A stretch of 64,000 bases of DNA from Kribbella capetownensis (GTDB lineage: Bacteria > Actinomycetota > Actinomycetes > Propionibacteriales > Kribbellaceae), in NCBI RefSeq assembly GCF_004331485.1, contig NZ_SJKD01000001.1:310001-374000 (forward strand). Direction: 5' to 3'. The notes beneath the pieces are model-generated. The model saw only the letters and a program-made list of their open reading frames with translations, ran no database searches and was not told the DNA's origin. Both the position numbers and the translations under genes were made by a program. This document shows, piece after piece, positions 9,001-17,677 of this stretch. Numbering within the stretch: the stretch's first letter is position 1; each line of letters begins with the position of its first letter.

Positions 9001-10015
9001 GCGCGAGGAACGCGTCCGCGACCCGGGTGCGGCCCTTGCCGTCGACAAGGCGCCAACCTGCAGCCGCGAGACGTGCCCGCTCACTCGGATCGGTGAGCAA
9101 ACGTTTGAGGACCGCTGCCGCCGCCGACGGGTCGGTCTTCAAATCGGACAGTACGCCGAGGCCGGCCGCCGTACCGGTCGCGATCGCACGCTCGTAGCCC
9201 ATCACCTGGTTGTCCACCACGCAGACGAGCCCGGCCGTCGCGCCGAGACACAGCAGCTCCCAGGTCGACGTACCCGAGGCGCTGATGGTCAGGTCTGCAT
9301 CGAGTACGGCGACGGCGAGGCGGTCCGTCGGCCCGATCACGTCGACCCGCTGCTGCGGCCGGAGCTCCACGGCGGCGATCTGCGCGGCCAACTCCGGGGC
9401 GGGAGCCACCACAGTGGCCTCGAACGGCGCCCCGCTCACCGCGAGCGCCTGCACCACATGCGGCCCAGCTCCGAACGCATCCGTCCCACCGAAGAACGCG
9501 AACACCTTGGGTACGACAGTCAGCGGCGGCGCCGGCGGGTCGGCCGGGCGGAGCGCGAGGATCTCGTCGCGGATCATCACGTACTCGAGACCGGCCAGCC
9601 GAGTGGAGTTCGCCGGCAGGGCGGGTCGATCCAGCTCGGCGGCGAGATTCTGGTCCACCAGGATGTCCGCCTCAGCGCCACGCAAGTCGCCGTCGACGAT
9701 CGCGAGCGTGGGCCTCCCCGTCGTACGCACGGATGCGTAGACCGCCGCGTCAAGGTCGTAGCAGTCGAAGACCACTGCATCGAGCTGGAGCCGCTCGAAC
9801 AGCTCCAGATGCTCCGCCGGAGTCCAGACCGCTGGCTCCACCGAGATCCCGCGCCCCGCGATCTGCCCAGCCGCCCAAGGGACCGTGTGCGCATCACAGA
9901 CGAACAGGACTTCGATCCCGCGAGACAGTAGCTCCTCTGCCAGTGCCAGGGTCCGCATCACGTGCCCGATCCCCCGACCCGGCCCCACATCGCACCGCAC
10001 ACCGACACGTTCCAC
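8993..10015 (-). CDS. pseG: PseG/SpsG-type nucleotide-sugar hydrolase
   Basis: The 340-aa GT-B-fold protein starts at a GTG with MERVGVRCDVGPGRGIGHVMR. The GIGHVMRTLALAEEL block is diagnostic of PseG/SpsG, which cleave UDP from the 2,4-diacetamido-trideoxy sugar before condensation with phosphoenolpyruvate. FAFFGGTDAFGAG, ISASGTSTWELLCLG and NQVMGYERA are further family blocks. The known PseG general-base His corresponds to the H of GIGH. The other pathway genes nearby (pseB, pseC, pseF-like, pseH-like) support this role. It is monocistronic as far as seen. Specificity for pseudaminic versus legionaminic precursors cannot be read from sequence. Confidence 0.85.
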   Translation of the reverse strand: MERVGVRCDVGPGRGIGHVMRTLALAEELLSRGIEVLFVCDAHTVPWAAGQIAGRGISVEPAVWTPAEHLELFERLQLDAVVFDCYDLDAAVYASVRTTGRPTLAIVDGDLRGAEADILVDQNLAAELDRPALPANSTRLAGLEYVMIRDEILALRPADPPAPPLTVVPKVFAFFGGTDAFGAGPHVVQALAVSGAPFEATVVAPAPELAAQIAAVELRPQQRVDVIGPTDRLAVAVLDADLTISASGTSTWELLCLGATAGLVCVVDNQVMGYERAIATGTAAGLGVLSDLKTDPSAAAAVLKRLLTDPSERARLAAAGWRLVDGKGRTRVADAFLALT

Positions 10016-10092
10016 ACCTCGACCGTATCGATTGGATTGAACCAGCGTGGAAGCGGGCAGCCATTGTTTCGTCTCGGCACTGACAGAACGTC

Positions 10093-10200
10093 ATTCGGGG
10101 ATCTCGCCGATGTGACCACGATGTTCTGCTTCCCGACCAACCCAGGGTCGGAGCCTTCAACCAATTGGGCCTCGGAGTACGGGGTTAGCGGACCCGCACT
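10093..10200 (+). pseudogene. Internal fragment of a pseC-like aminotransferase gene
   Basis: Translation of the plus strand gives FGDLADVTTMFCFPTN and later SEYGVSG. The intact PseC at 15718-16842 has VGDLADVTTMSFFPTKN and HEFGVNY. In the fragment the PLP lysine of PTKN reads PTNP, so the catalytic Lys is lost along with the sequence between the two blocks. No usable start or complete domain remains. Nucleotide divergence from the intact gene is greater than for the other scars, so it may be older or derive from a different paralogue. Confidence 0.65.
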
Positions 10201-10216
10201 GCGAGAGCCGCTTGGG

Positions 10217-11275
10217 TCACTTTCTCTTCAGGACGTTGAGTTGGCGGCCGCCGTGGACGAGCGGGTCGCCGTACTGCCCGATCACGGTGTAGCCGCGCTT
10301 CTCGAAACCGTTGAGGATGTCGGCCGACGTGACCGGCTGGAGCGAGCCCCACTCGCCAGCCTTCGCAGCTTTGACCGTGCCCAGCCTGGAGTTCAGCGAC
10401 ACGGCGTACTTGACGCCCTTGGCGCACACCTTGTCGATGTAGTTGTCGACCACCTCGGGTTCCATCTCCTGGAACGAGAACGAGTTGACGAACACATCGA
10501 AATCGCCCTGAACATCCTCCAGCCGCCAGCTCGGCACCACCGCGGACCCCCTCACCTCGATCACCCCACGGTCGGCGATCGCGCCGTCATACACCTGCAC
10601 CCGGTCGCGGCCGAACAGTTCGGTCAGGTAGAACGACGCGACGGTGACCAGGGGCGGGATGTCGATGTCGACGTACCTGGCCTCGGCGTCGCGCGACATC
10701 ACGATCTCGCCGAGGACGCCGAACCCGCCGCCGATCTCCAGGAAGCTCTTCGGCGGCGCATCGACATGGTTCGACAGCGCCGCCATCACGATCAGGTAGT
10801 TGAGGTACGGCCGCCCGAACCGCACGCCCTCGGTCAGGCTCAGCCCGTACGCCTGCGGCGGAGTGCCGACCGGGCTCTCGCCGAAGTCGTCGAGGTTCGC
10901 CGGCCAGCGGTCCTGGTTCCAGCAGACGCCGGCGACGTCGAAGTCGCGGCGGGCCTCGAACGCGCCGTTCAGCGCCGAGGTGACCCAGTTCTTGCTCGCC
11001 CTCGGGTTGGCCTGCAGCGCCGCCTCGTAGGCCACGCCGATCGAGGCGTTACTGAACCCGTTGCCGTAGCGCGGATAAAACCACGCCCCCGACGTCGGCC
11101 ACGACTTGAACCTGTCCAGGCCCAACGTGTCCAGGTCCTGCAGGATCTTGTTCAGCCCGACATCCCAAAAATTCGTCGGCCGGTAGATCGACGCGCAGGT
11201 CTTGACCTCCGCCAGCGTCCGCTCGGTCAGCGCGGACCAATCCTTCGCCTGCACCGTATCGCGACCATCCGTCAT
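10217..11275 (-). CDS. Putative sugar O-methyltransferase (NanM-like)
   Basis: The 352-aa protein carries a Rossmann methyltransferase core at about residues 190-300: FLEIGGGFGVLGEIV is the SAM-binding motif I, YVDIDIPPL follows as motif II, and NSFSFQEMEPEVV as the motif IV region. The N-terminal ~180 residues contain YRPTNFWDVG and GNGFSNASIG. This architecture matches the 'putative sugar O-methyltransferase' family found in nonulosonic-acid clusters. It probably O-methylates a glycan residue in the cytoplasm. The gene lies antisense between two relics of a pseC-like gene (10093-10200 and 11368-11427). Confidence 0.75.
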   Translation of the reverse strand: MTDGRDTVQAKDWSALTERTLAEVKTCASIYRPTNFWDVGLNKILQDLDTLGLDRFKSWPTSGAWFYPRYGNGFSNASIGVAYEAALQANPRASKNWVTSALNGAFEARRDFDVAGVCWNQDRWPANLDDFGESPVGTPPQAYGLSLTEGVRFGRPYLNYLIVMAALSNHVDAPPKSFLEIGGGFGVLGEIVMSRDAEARYVDIDIPPLVTVASFYLTELFGRDRVQVYDGAIADRGVIEVRGSAVVPSWRLEDVQGDFDVFVNSFSFQEMEPEVVDNYIDKVCAKGVKYAVSLNSRLGTVKAAKAGEWGSLQPVTSADILNGFEKRGYTVIGQYGDPLVHGGRQLNVLKRK

Positions 11276-11367
11276 GGCCAGACGCTACCCGATCACCCGA
11301 CCGCCAATCAGCCATCAACAACATCCGACCACTCCCGAGACCACCCATCAGCCCCACCCTCCTCCTC

Positions 11368-11427
11368 GACCCGGACCTGACCGACGTCGACCGGGTGATC
11401 GAGACCCTCACGAAGCTGGTTGGCTAG
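11368..11427 (+). pseudogene. C-terminal relic of a pseC-like aminotransferase gene
   Basis: The plus strand reads DPDLTDVDRVIETLTKLVG followed by TAG. The intact PseC ends PDLTDADVDRVIETLTDLVS. No start or catalytic part is attached. The DNA from here into the next gene is nearly identical to 18890-18960. Confidence 0.75.
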
Positions 11428-11448
11428 CGCCCATGGTCGGAGCTTAAG

Positions 11449-12903
11449 GTGACCCCTGTGATCCGATCGATCCTGGTCGGCGCCGAGATGCCCAACTGGT
11501 CCGACCTGCACCCGGTCGATACCCGACCCGCAGCCGCCGGACCGGCCGCCGTGGCGCTCTTGGCCGCCACCCTTCAGCCCAACGACGCCGTCCTGCTCGC
11601 CGGTCCGCACTCCTTGAACCTGATCGCCGACATCGCCGCGCGCGTCGCCTCCGTGGATGTCCTCGTGCGTTCCGCCCCGGACGCCGAAGAGATCGCCCGC
11701 GTCGTCGCCCAGCCACTGGCCGACAACAGGGTCTTCTGCGGCGGCCTGGACCGCTTCACCCCGACGTACGGCAACTCCTCCGGGTACGACGTGGTCGTCG
11801 CGCTCGGCGGCCTGGACCGGCTCGTCAGTCCGGACACCTCAAAACTCACCTGGGCCGACGCTCTCGCAGCTTTGCAGAATCGGCTCGCGCCCTCGGGCCG
11901 TCTGCTGTTCGGCGCCGAGAACGCGTTTGGTTTCGAGCGCTTGATCCAGCCCGCCATCGCGGCCGAGCTACCACGCGACGAGGACTGGGCGCGCGACCTC
12001 ACCGAGGCGGCACCCTGCGGCCTGAAACCGCTCCGGACCGCCGTCGAGGACGCCGGCCTCGACAGCTCGACGATGTACGCGGTCTTTCCGTCACTGGTCG
12101 ACGCCCAGGTCGCGCTCACGGACGTCCGCGAACCGCTACCGGCTGCGGTGGCCGCCCGTACCATGGCCGAGCGGTATGCCGGTCCAAGCCTGATGGACCC
12201 GTACCGCCTCGTGCAGGACACCGTTCGGGCCGGCCTGACCTTCGAACTGGCTCCGGCTTGGTACGTCGTCGTCGCCGATGACGTGGCCGGTGCACTGCCA
12301 ACCGATGCGGTTCCGGATGGCTCAGGTGTCCTCCTGGAGGAATACCTGCTCGCCGCTCTCCGGGTCGACGATCAGGCGGCGGTGCGGCGTACGGTTCCCG
12401 ATTACGTGACGTGGCTGCTTGAGCAGGACCACGACGTCGCGCAGCTCGCTGCTCTGGACAACGTGGTGCTCGACGGTACGTCGTACCGGTTGTTCGGGGA
12501 AGGCGAGCCGGTCGGCGCGCGGGGCGAGGCACTGGTCATCGCCCACCTGGAACGCTTCGCCCGACGTTCGCTGGACAGTGGCTCGAGGCAACCATGGCCT
12601 GCCGGTGGCTACTCTGACGGGTTGACGGCACGGCTCGCCTCGATGGCGGGATTCACTGCGACAAAGTGGCTTTCGTCACGACGTGAGATGGTCAGACCAC
12701 TCGGCACTGCCGAGCAGCTGGCGACCGTCGCGCGCCTGTCAGAGGAGCTGACCTCCGCCAGTGCGCGGGCGATCCTCTTCCGGGGTCAGATCAGCGGGAT
12801 TCGACAGTCGAAGCCGTACCGTGTCGGCCACGCCGTGACGGGCCCGCTGCGGGTGACACGCCGGCACGTGCTGCGGGCACTACGGAAGGTCCGGGGACGC
12901 TGA
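11449..12903 (+). CDS. MTL family protein (methyltransferase-fold-like)
   Basis: The 484-aa protein starts at GTG 11449 (MTPVIRSILVG), with a second GTG at 11458. It is a close paralogue of 18931-20433 and a distant one of 1052-2719. Residues ~45-160 (LLAGPHSLNLIADI, VDVLVRSAPDAEEIA, VVVALGGLDRLV, GRLLFGAENAFGFERL) look like a Rossmann-type class I methyltransferase scaffold without a convincing SAM glycine loop. The C-terminus has ISGIRQSKPYRVGHAVTGP, a tail seen next to glycosyltransferases, then basic residues. Its TGA overlaps the ATG of the MHH gene (TGATG), so the two are translationally coupled and probably act together. Confidence 0.75.
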   Translation: MTPVIRSILVGAEMPNWSDLHPVDTRPAAAGPAAVALLAATLQPNDAVLLAGPHSLNLIADIAARVASVDVLVRSAPDAEEIARVVAQPLADNRVFCGGLDRFTPTYGNSSGYDVVVALGGLDRLVSPDTSKLTWADALAALQNRLAPSGRLLFGAENAFGFERLIQPAIAAELPRDEDWARDLTEAAPCGLKPLRTAVEDAGLDSSTMYAVFPSLVDAQVALTDVREPLPAAVAARTMAERYAGPSLMDPYRLVQDTVRAGLTFELAPAWYVVVADDVAGALPTDAVPDGSGVLLEEYLLAALRVDDQAAVRRTVPDYVTWLLEQDHDVAQLAALDNVVLDGTSYRLFGEGEPVGARGEALVIAHLERFARRSLDSGSRQPWPAGGYSDGLTARLASMAGFTATKWLSSRREMVRPLGTAEQLATVARLSEELTSASARAILFRGQISGIRQSKPYRVGHAVTGPLRVTRRHVLRALRKVRGR

Positions 12904-13718
12904 TGCACCACGCCAACCACTTCTACGGGCACGCGAACATCATGGCGTCCTACGCCGGATACACGAAGCCGCCGTACATCTGGGGATACCTCCAGCACGG
13001 CTGGAACATCCTCGACGGCTTCGCCCACGGCACCACCTTCGCGCCCGGGATGCCGAAGTACGTCTGGTCCGACAGCGTCCGCCGACGCGGCCACTCGATG
13101 GGACTGCGCAACTACTCGGTGATCGGCTCGGTCTGGCTCTACCTGCTGAAGGTACATCCGGAACTGGCCACTCCGGCAGAAGACGCCGAAGGCACCATCT
13201 TCTACCCGTTCCACGGCTGGGAAGGCCAGCACGTGCTCGGCGACCACGGCCGTATCGTTGCCTCGATCAACGAACACGAGACCAAGCCGGTGACAGTCTG
13301 CCTGTACTGGAACGAATACGAGAAACCCGCCATCCGCAACGTCTACAAGAACGCCGGCTTCCGCGTCATCACCCACGGCTACCGCGGCCTGCACTGGCAG
13401 CGAACCGACACGAAATTCCTGGTCAACCAGCTCCGCGAACTCCGCAAACACCGACGCGTCGCCTCCAACCGACTCAGCTCCGCCGTCCTGTACGGCGCCT
13501 CCCTCGGCCTGCAACCCGGCGTCTACGGCGACCCGATGGTACTGGAAAACGAACACCCCTCCTTCGGCGGCCAAGCCCGGATCAAACGCCTATGGCCCGA
13601 ACTCGACCAACCATTCGTACCGCCCCCCATCGCCCGCGAGTTCACCGACACCGAACTCGGCGTCGACCACCTCGCCTGCCCCGCCGAGATCCGCGAGTTG
13701 TTCCGATGGAATCCGTGA
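12903..13718 (+). CDS. MHH family protein, candidate glycosyltransferase
   Basis: The 271-aa protein begins MHHANHFYGHANIMASYAGY and is a paralogue of 2712-3533 through its whole length. Shared motifs are GYLQHGWNI, YVWSDSVRRRGHS, PFHGWEGQHV, CLYWNEYEKPAIR and NRLSSAVLYGASLG, then YGDPM. It ends CPAEIRELFRWNP, and those last residues are also preserved in the scar at 20433-20517. No signal peptide or membrane span is seen. In this neighbourhood a nonulosonate or other sugar transferase is the most economical guess, but the family function is not established from sequence. Confidence 0.75.
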   Translation: MHHANHFYGHANIMASYAGYTKPPYIWGYLQHGWNILDGFAHGTTFAPGMPKYVWSDSVRRRGHSMGLRNYSVIGSVWLYLLKVHPELATPAEDAEGTIFYPFHGWEGQHVLGDHGRIVASINEHETKPVTVCLYWNEYEKPAIRNVYKNAGFRVITHGYRGLHWQRTDTKFLVNQLRELRKHRRVASNRLSSAVLYGASLGLQPGVYGDPMVLENEHPSFGGQARIKRLWPELDQPFVPPPIAREFTDTELGVDHLACPAEIRELFRWNP

Positions 13719-13731
13719 CACCAGCACTGAA

Positions 13732-13800
13732 AACCAGCATCATCACCCAGGTCCGGGCGACCAGCACCTGACTGCCGGTGATCGTGGCGACCACCAAAAC
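13732..13800 (+). pseudogene. Internally deleted relic of the pseF-like gene
   Basis: Reading AAA-ACC-AGC from 13731, the sequence translates KTSIITQVRATST then stop. The intact gene at 16917 reads MTIGIITQARATSTRLP. The following bases TGCCGGTGATCGTGGCGACC match 17041-17060 of the intact gene, so about 75 bp between the two blocks are missing and the rest of the gene is gone. It lies directly after the MHH gene, the position in which the other relic at 20514-20543 also occurs. Confidence 0.75.
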
Positions 13801-13905
13801 TTCAACGACGGCCACTGCTGGTGACCGCCGTGCGGCGGGGCCGAAACGTTCACGTTATTGCTCAACGCGCTGGCGTTGGCCCTCTTCAGACCCCAAGCTT
13901 TGGCT

Positions 13906-14649
13906 ATGGAGGCAGCGGAGATCCGCAAGCTCGCCGCACTCGAGCACCAGCACTGGTGGTATCGCGAGCGACGCAGAGTGCTCGCCCGGTCACTCGACGC
14001 GCTCGTGAGGACCGGCGAGAAGCCGGGCCGCGCGCTCGACGTCGGCGCTGCCGGCGGCGGGAACACCAGGGTGCTGCGTGGCCGGGGATGGGACGCCACG
14101 GCGCTGGAGTACGGCGAGGAGGGAGCGGGGGTCGCGCGCGGGCGCGGTCTCCCGGTGATCCGGGGCGACGCGATCGCGCTGCCCATGGCCGACGACGCGT
14201 TGGACCTCGTCGTCGCGTACGACGTGCTGGAGCACATCGAGGACGACAAGTCCGCGGTCCGCGAGATCGCCCGGGTCCTTCGGCCCGGTGGCACCGCCTT
14301 GGTCGCCGTACCGTGCGACATGGAGCTGTGGAGCGAGCACGACACCGCCGTCGGACATTTCCGCCGCTACGACCGGGACGGTCTGCTGAACTTGCTCTCA
14401 TCGGCCGGCCTGCGGATCGAGGAGGTCAGGTCGTGGAACGTTCTGCTCCGGCCGGTGGCGGCCTGGCGGCGGAAGAGGAGCACGGGCAGTGACCTGGAGG
14501 ACCTGTCCCCGCTCGTCAACCTCGGACTCAGCGCGGTCATCGCCGCTGAACGGTACTTGCCTGTCGGCAAGCTGCCCGGAGTGTCGGTGCTGGTCCGCGC
14601 CCGGCGGCAGGATCCGGTCGGGTCATCGCCCAGACCAGGTACTGATTGA
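13906..14649 (+). CDS. Class I SAM-dependent methyltransferase
   Basis: The 247-aa protein is taken from the ATG at 13906 (MEAAEIRKLAALEHQHWWY). An upstream in-frame TTG exists, but families of this type start just before the EHxHWW block. Motif I is ALDVGAAGGGNTRVL, followed by LPMADDALDLVVAYDVLEHIEDD and VLRPGGTALVAVP, the usual motifs II-VI. HWW at the N-terminus is typical of methyltransferases in surface-polysaccharide clusters. It lies 85 nt ahead of pseB. The substrate is unknown, probably a glycan or lipid-linked sugar. Confidence 0.8.
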   Translation: MEAAEIRKLAALEHQHWWYRERRRVLARSLDALVRTGEKPGRALDVGAAGGGNTRVLRGRGWDATALEYGEEGAGVARGRGLPVIRGDAIALPMADDALDLVVAYDVLEHIEDDKSAVREIARVLRPGGTALVAVPCDMELWSEHDTAVGHFRRYDRDGLLNLLSSAGLRIEEVRSWNVLLRPVAAWRRKRSTGSDLEDLSPLVNLGLSAVIAAERYLPVGKLPGVSVLVRARRQDPVGSSPRPGTD

Positions 14650-14734
14650 GGATTCCGCTGGTTGGGCGGCTATCGTACGGACTTGCGCGCTCCGTGCGCC
14701 CGACCCGAACTGGCCTGAAGAAGGGTCCAACGAC

Positions 14735-15718
14735 GTGTCTATCCTGACCGGCTCCGACATCCTCGTCACCGGAGGTACCGGCTCCTTCGGCAAAGCGTTC
14801 ATCCGCTACGCGCTGGACAACCTCGACCCACGCCGGATCATCGTGTTCAGCCGGGACGAGTTGAAGCAGTGGGAGGTCCGTCACCTGTTCGGCGACGACC
14901 CCCGGCTGCGGTTCTTCATCGGCGACATCCGCGACAAGAACCGGCTGGACCGGGCCATGCACAAGGTCGACTACGTCGTGCACGCGGCCGCGCTGAAGCA
15001 GGTCGACACCGCGGAGTACAACCCGTGGGAGTACGTGAAGACGAACGTGATCGGCTCACAGAACGTGATCGAGTCCAGCATCGACACCGGGGTGAAAAAG
15101 GTTGTCGCGCTGTCCACCGACAAGGCGTCCAGCCCGATCAACCTGTACGGCGCGACCAAGCTGACCGCCGACAAGCTGTTCATCACCGGCAACCACTACG
15201 CCGCGGCGTACAGCACGCGATTCGCCGTGGTCCGGTACGGCAACGTCATCGGCAGCCGGGGCTCGATCATCCCGAAGTTCAAGGCGCTGCACGCCGAGGG
15301 CAGGTCGCTGCCGATCACCGACCTGCGCTGCACCCGGTTCCTGATCACGCTGCCGCAGGCCGTGCGGTTCGTGATCGACTCCTTCGAGCTGATGCAGGGC
15401 GGCGAGCTGTACGTGCCGCGGATCCCGTCGATGAAGATCACCGACCTGGCCCAGGCGATCGCGCCCGGCGCCGCGGTGCACGACGTCGGCCTGCGGCCCG
15501 GCGAGAAGCTGCACGAGGAGATGATCAGCCCGGAGGAAGGCCGCCGCGCGCTCGCGATCGGCGAGCGCTACGTCCTGCAGCCGGACCTGGCAACCTGGGG
15601 TTACACCCCGCCGGCCCACGGCATTCCGGTCGCCGCGGGCTTCCACTACACCTCGGACAACAACGACCAGTGGTACTCGATCGAGGAGATCACCAAGATC
15701 CTCGAGAGCGACGTCTGA
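14735..15718 (+). CDS. pseB: PseB-type UDP-GlcNAc 4,6-dehydratase (inverting)
   Basis: The 327-aa short-chain dehydrogenase-fold enzyme converts UDP-GlcNAc to UDP-2-acetamido-2,6-dideoxy-L-arabino-hexos-4-ulose, the first step of pseudaminic-acid synthesis. DILVTGGTGSFGKAFI is the NADP loop. FSRDELKQWEVRHLF, the Asp-Lys pair in VALSTDKASSPINLYGATK and RYGNVIGSRGSIIP are typical of PseB/FlaA1. The start is GTG 14735, preceded by a GAAGAAGGG ribosome site. A longer frame upstream overlaps the methyltransferase and is unlikely. Its TGA overlaps the pseC ATG. The protein lacks a membrane anchor, like PseB and unlike the large PglF/CapD forms. Confidence 0.92.
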   Translation: MSILTGSDILVTGGTGSFGKAFIRYALDNLDPRRIIVFSRDELKQWEVRHLFGDDPRLRFFIGDIRDKNRLDRAMHKVDYVVHAAALKQVDTAEYNPWEYVKTNVIGSQNVIESSIDTGVKKVVALSTDKASSPINLYGATKLTADKLFITGNHYAAAYSTRFAVVRYGNVIGSRGSIIPKFKALHAEGRSLPITDLRCTRFLITLPQAVRFVIDSFELMQGGELYVPRIPSMKITDLAQAIAPGAAVHDVGLRPGEKLHEEMISPEEGRRALAIGERYVLQPDLATWGYTPPAHGIPVAAGFHYTSDNNDQWYSIEEITKILESDV

Positions 15719-16842
15719 TGCTCCCCTACGGCCGCCAGTCCATCTCGGACGAGGACGTCGAGGCCGTCGTCGCGATCCTGCGCGGTGACTGGCTGACCAC
15801 CGGCCCGACCGTCACAGCGTTCGAGAACGCGGTCTCGGAGCTGGCCGGCGGACACCGCGCGGTCAGCTGTACTTCCGGCACGGCGGCGCTGCACATGGCG
15901 TACGCCGGACTCGGGATCGGCCCCGGCGACGAGGTCGTGACCACGCCGATGACCTTCGTCGCGACCGCGTCCTGCGCCGCGATCATGGGCGCCAAGGTCG
16001 TCTTCGCCGATGTCGAGGCGGATACCGCGCTGCTCGACCCCGCGGCCGTCGAAGCGGTCGTCACTGACCGCACCAAGGTGATCGCTGCCGTCGACTACGC
16101 CGGCCATGCGGCCGACTACGACACGCTGCAGGCGATCGCGGACGGGGTCGGTGCGAAGACGCTGGGCGACGCCGCGCACTCGGTCGGCGGGTTCTACAAG
16201 GGCCGCCCGGTCGGCGACCTGGCCGACGTCACCACGATGTCGTTCTTCCCGACGAAGAACCTGACCACCGGTGAGGGTGGCGCGGTCGTCGCCAAGGACC
16301 CGGCCGTCGCTCAGCGGGTGCTCGAGTTCCACTTCATCGGCCTGGTGCGCGACCCGGCCCGGTTCCAGATCACCGACGAGGGCCCGTGGCATCAGGAGGT
16401 GCACGAGTTCGGGGTGAACTACCGGCTCACCGACATCGCCTGCGCGCTCGGTCTGTCCCAGCTGAAGCGGCTGGCCGACTTCACGAAGCGGCGAAGCGAG
16501 ATCACCGCGCGCTACAACGAGGCGCTCGAGCTTGTCGACGGCGTCCGGACCCCGGCCCAGCGCGACTACGTCGATCCGGCCTGGCATCTGTATCCGGTCC
16601 GGATCCTCGGCGGCCGCCGCCGGGAGATCTTCGAGGGACTGCGGGCCGCCGGCATCGGCGTCCAGGTCAACTACATCCCGGTCTACTGGCACCCGGTGTT
16701 CGCCAACGCCGGTTACGAGCGCGGGATGTGCCCGAATGCGGAACAGTACTACCGTGAGGAGATCTCACTACCGATGTACCCGGACCTGACCGATGCCGAC
16801 GTCGATCGGGTGATCGAGACCCTGACGGACCTGGTGTCCTGA
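15718..16842 (+). CDS. pseC: PseC-type DegT/DnrJ/EryC1 aminotransferase
   Basis: The 374-aa PLP enzyme transfers an amino group to C4 of the PseB product. It starts MLPYGRQSISDEDVEAV, typical of PseC. TSGTAALHMAY, the PLP-binding GDAAHSVGG and SFFPTKNLTTGEGG with the Schiff-base Lys are all present, followed by VNYRLTDIACALGLSQL. Coupled to pseB by a TGATG overlap and 74 nt ahead of the cytidylyltransferase gene. Relics of a second copy occur at 10093-10200, 11368-11427 and 18850-18909. The amino donor is expected to be glutamate. Confidence 0.92.
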   Translation: MLPYGRQSISDEDVEAVVAILRGDWLTTGPTVTAFENAVSELAGGHRAVSCTSGTAALHMAYAGLGIGPGDEVVTTPMTFVATASCAAIMGAKVVFADVEADTALLDPAAVEAVVTDRTKVIAAVDYAGHAADYDTLQAIADGVGAKTLGDAAHSVGGFYKGRPVGDLADVTTMSFFPTKNLTTGEGGAVVAKDPAVAQRVLEFHFIGLVRDPARFQITDEGPWHQEVHEFGVNYRLTDIACALGLSQLKRLADFTKRRSEITARYNEALELVDGVRTPAQRDYVDPAWHLYPVRILGGRRREIFEGLRAAGIGVQVNYIPVYWHPVFANAGYERGMCPNAEQYYREEISLPMYPDLTDADVDRVIETLTDLVS

Positions 16843-16916
16843 GACGTGACGTGGTTGCGCCTCTCGACCGCGTACAGTCGCGACCAGGCGAAGATCCTGG
16901 ACACGAAAGTGGCTTC

Positions 16917-17648
16917 ATGACGATCGGCATCATCACCCAGGCCCGGGCGACCAGCACCCGGCTACCCGCGAAGGTTCTGCTCACCGCTGGTGGCAAGAGC
17001 TACCTGCACCACCACCTGGAGCGGCTCGCCCAGACCGGCCTGCCGGTGATCGTGGCGACCACAACCAACCCCGCCGACGAACCCATCGTCGAGCTGTCGA
17101 CCGAGCTCGGCTTCCCGGTGTACCGCGGCAGCGAGCTCGACGTGCTTTCCCGGTTCGCCGGCGCGATCCGCGAGCACGACCTCACCGGCGTCGTCCGGGT
17201 CACCTCCGACTGCCCGCTGATCGACCCCGCGGTCATTGCCGAGGGCGTCGAACGGTACCGCGCCGAGAACGCCGGCAACGTGTACGTGTCGAACTGCCTG
17301 ACCCGGACCTACCCGCGCGGCATGGACTACGAGGTGTTCTCTGCTGCCCGGCTCCTGCAGGCCGACGAGGTCGCGACGCTGCCGGTCGACCGCGAGCACG
17401 TCACTACCTACCTGCACCAGAACCGGGCCGGCGACATGCGGCTGGTCAACGTTCCCTGGGACGGCGGCGACGGAGCGGGGTACCGGCTGACCCTGGACAC
17501 CGAAGACGACCGGAAGCTGCTCAGCACACTGATCGAGGAGTTCGCCGCGGAGAAGCTGAACTGCGCCGAACTGGTCGCGCTGATGGACTCGCACCCGGAG
17601 CTGGCGGCGCTGAACGCGCATATCGAACAGAAGAAGCTCGGCGAGTGA
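16917..17648 (+). CDS. pseF: SpsF/PseF-type cytidylyltransferase
   Basis: The 243-aa protein has a nucleotidyltransferase fold: MTIGIITQARATSTRLPAK is the CTP-binding P-loop-like segment, RVTSDCPLIDP carries the metal-binding Asp, and YRLTLDTEDD is near the C-terminus. Members in Pse/Sps operons activate the nonulosonic acid as its CMP sugar. I chose the ATG at 16917 because the motif begins immediately after it and the decayed copies preserve the same N-terminus. The family is also annotated as spore-coat polysaccharide protein SpsF, so the acid activated is an inference from context. Confidence 0.8.
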   Translation: MTIGIITQARATSTRLPAKVLLTAGGKSYLHHHLERLAQTGLPVIVATTTNPADEPIVELSTELGFPVYRGSELDVLSRFAGAIREHDLTGVVRVTSDCPLIDPAVIAEGVERYRAENAGNVYVSNCLTRTYPRGMDYEVFSAARLLQADEVATLPVDREHVTTYLHQNRAGDMRLVNVPWDGGDGAGYRLTLDTEDDRKLLSTLIEEFAAEKLNCAELVALMDSHPELAALNAHIEQKKLGE

Positions 17649-17677
17649 CAGCGGGGCCCTGCAGGACGCAAACGGCC

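Noticed and set aside
14489..14734. Longer N-terminal extension of PseB
   Set aside because: It overlaps the methyltransferase gene in another frame, contains no family sequence and the GTG at 14735 has a good ribosome site.
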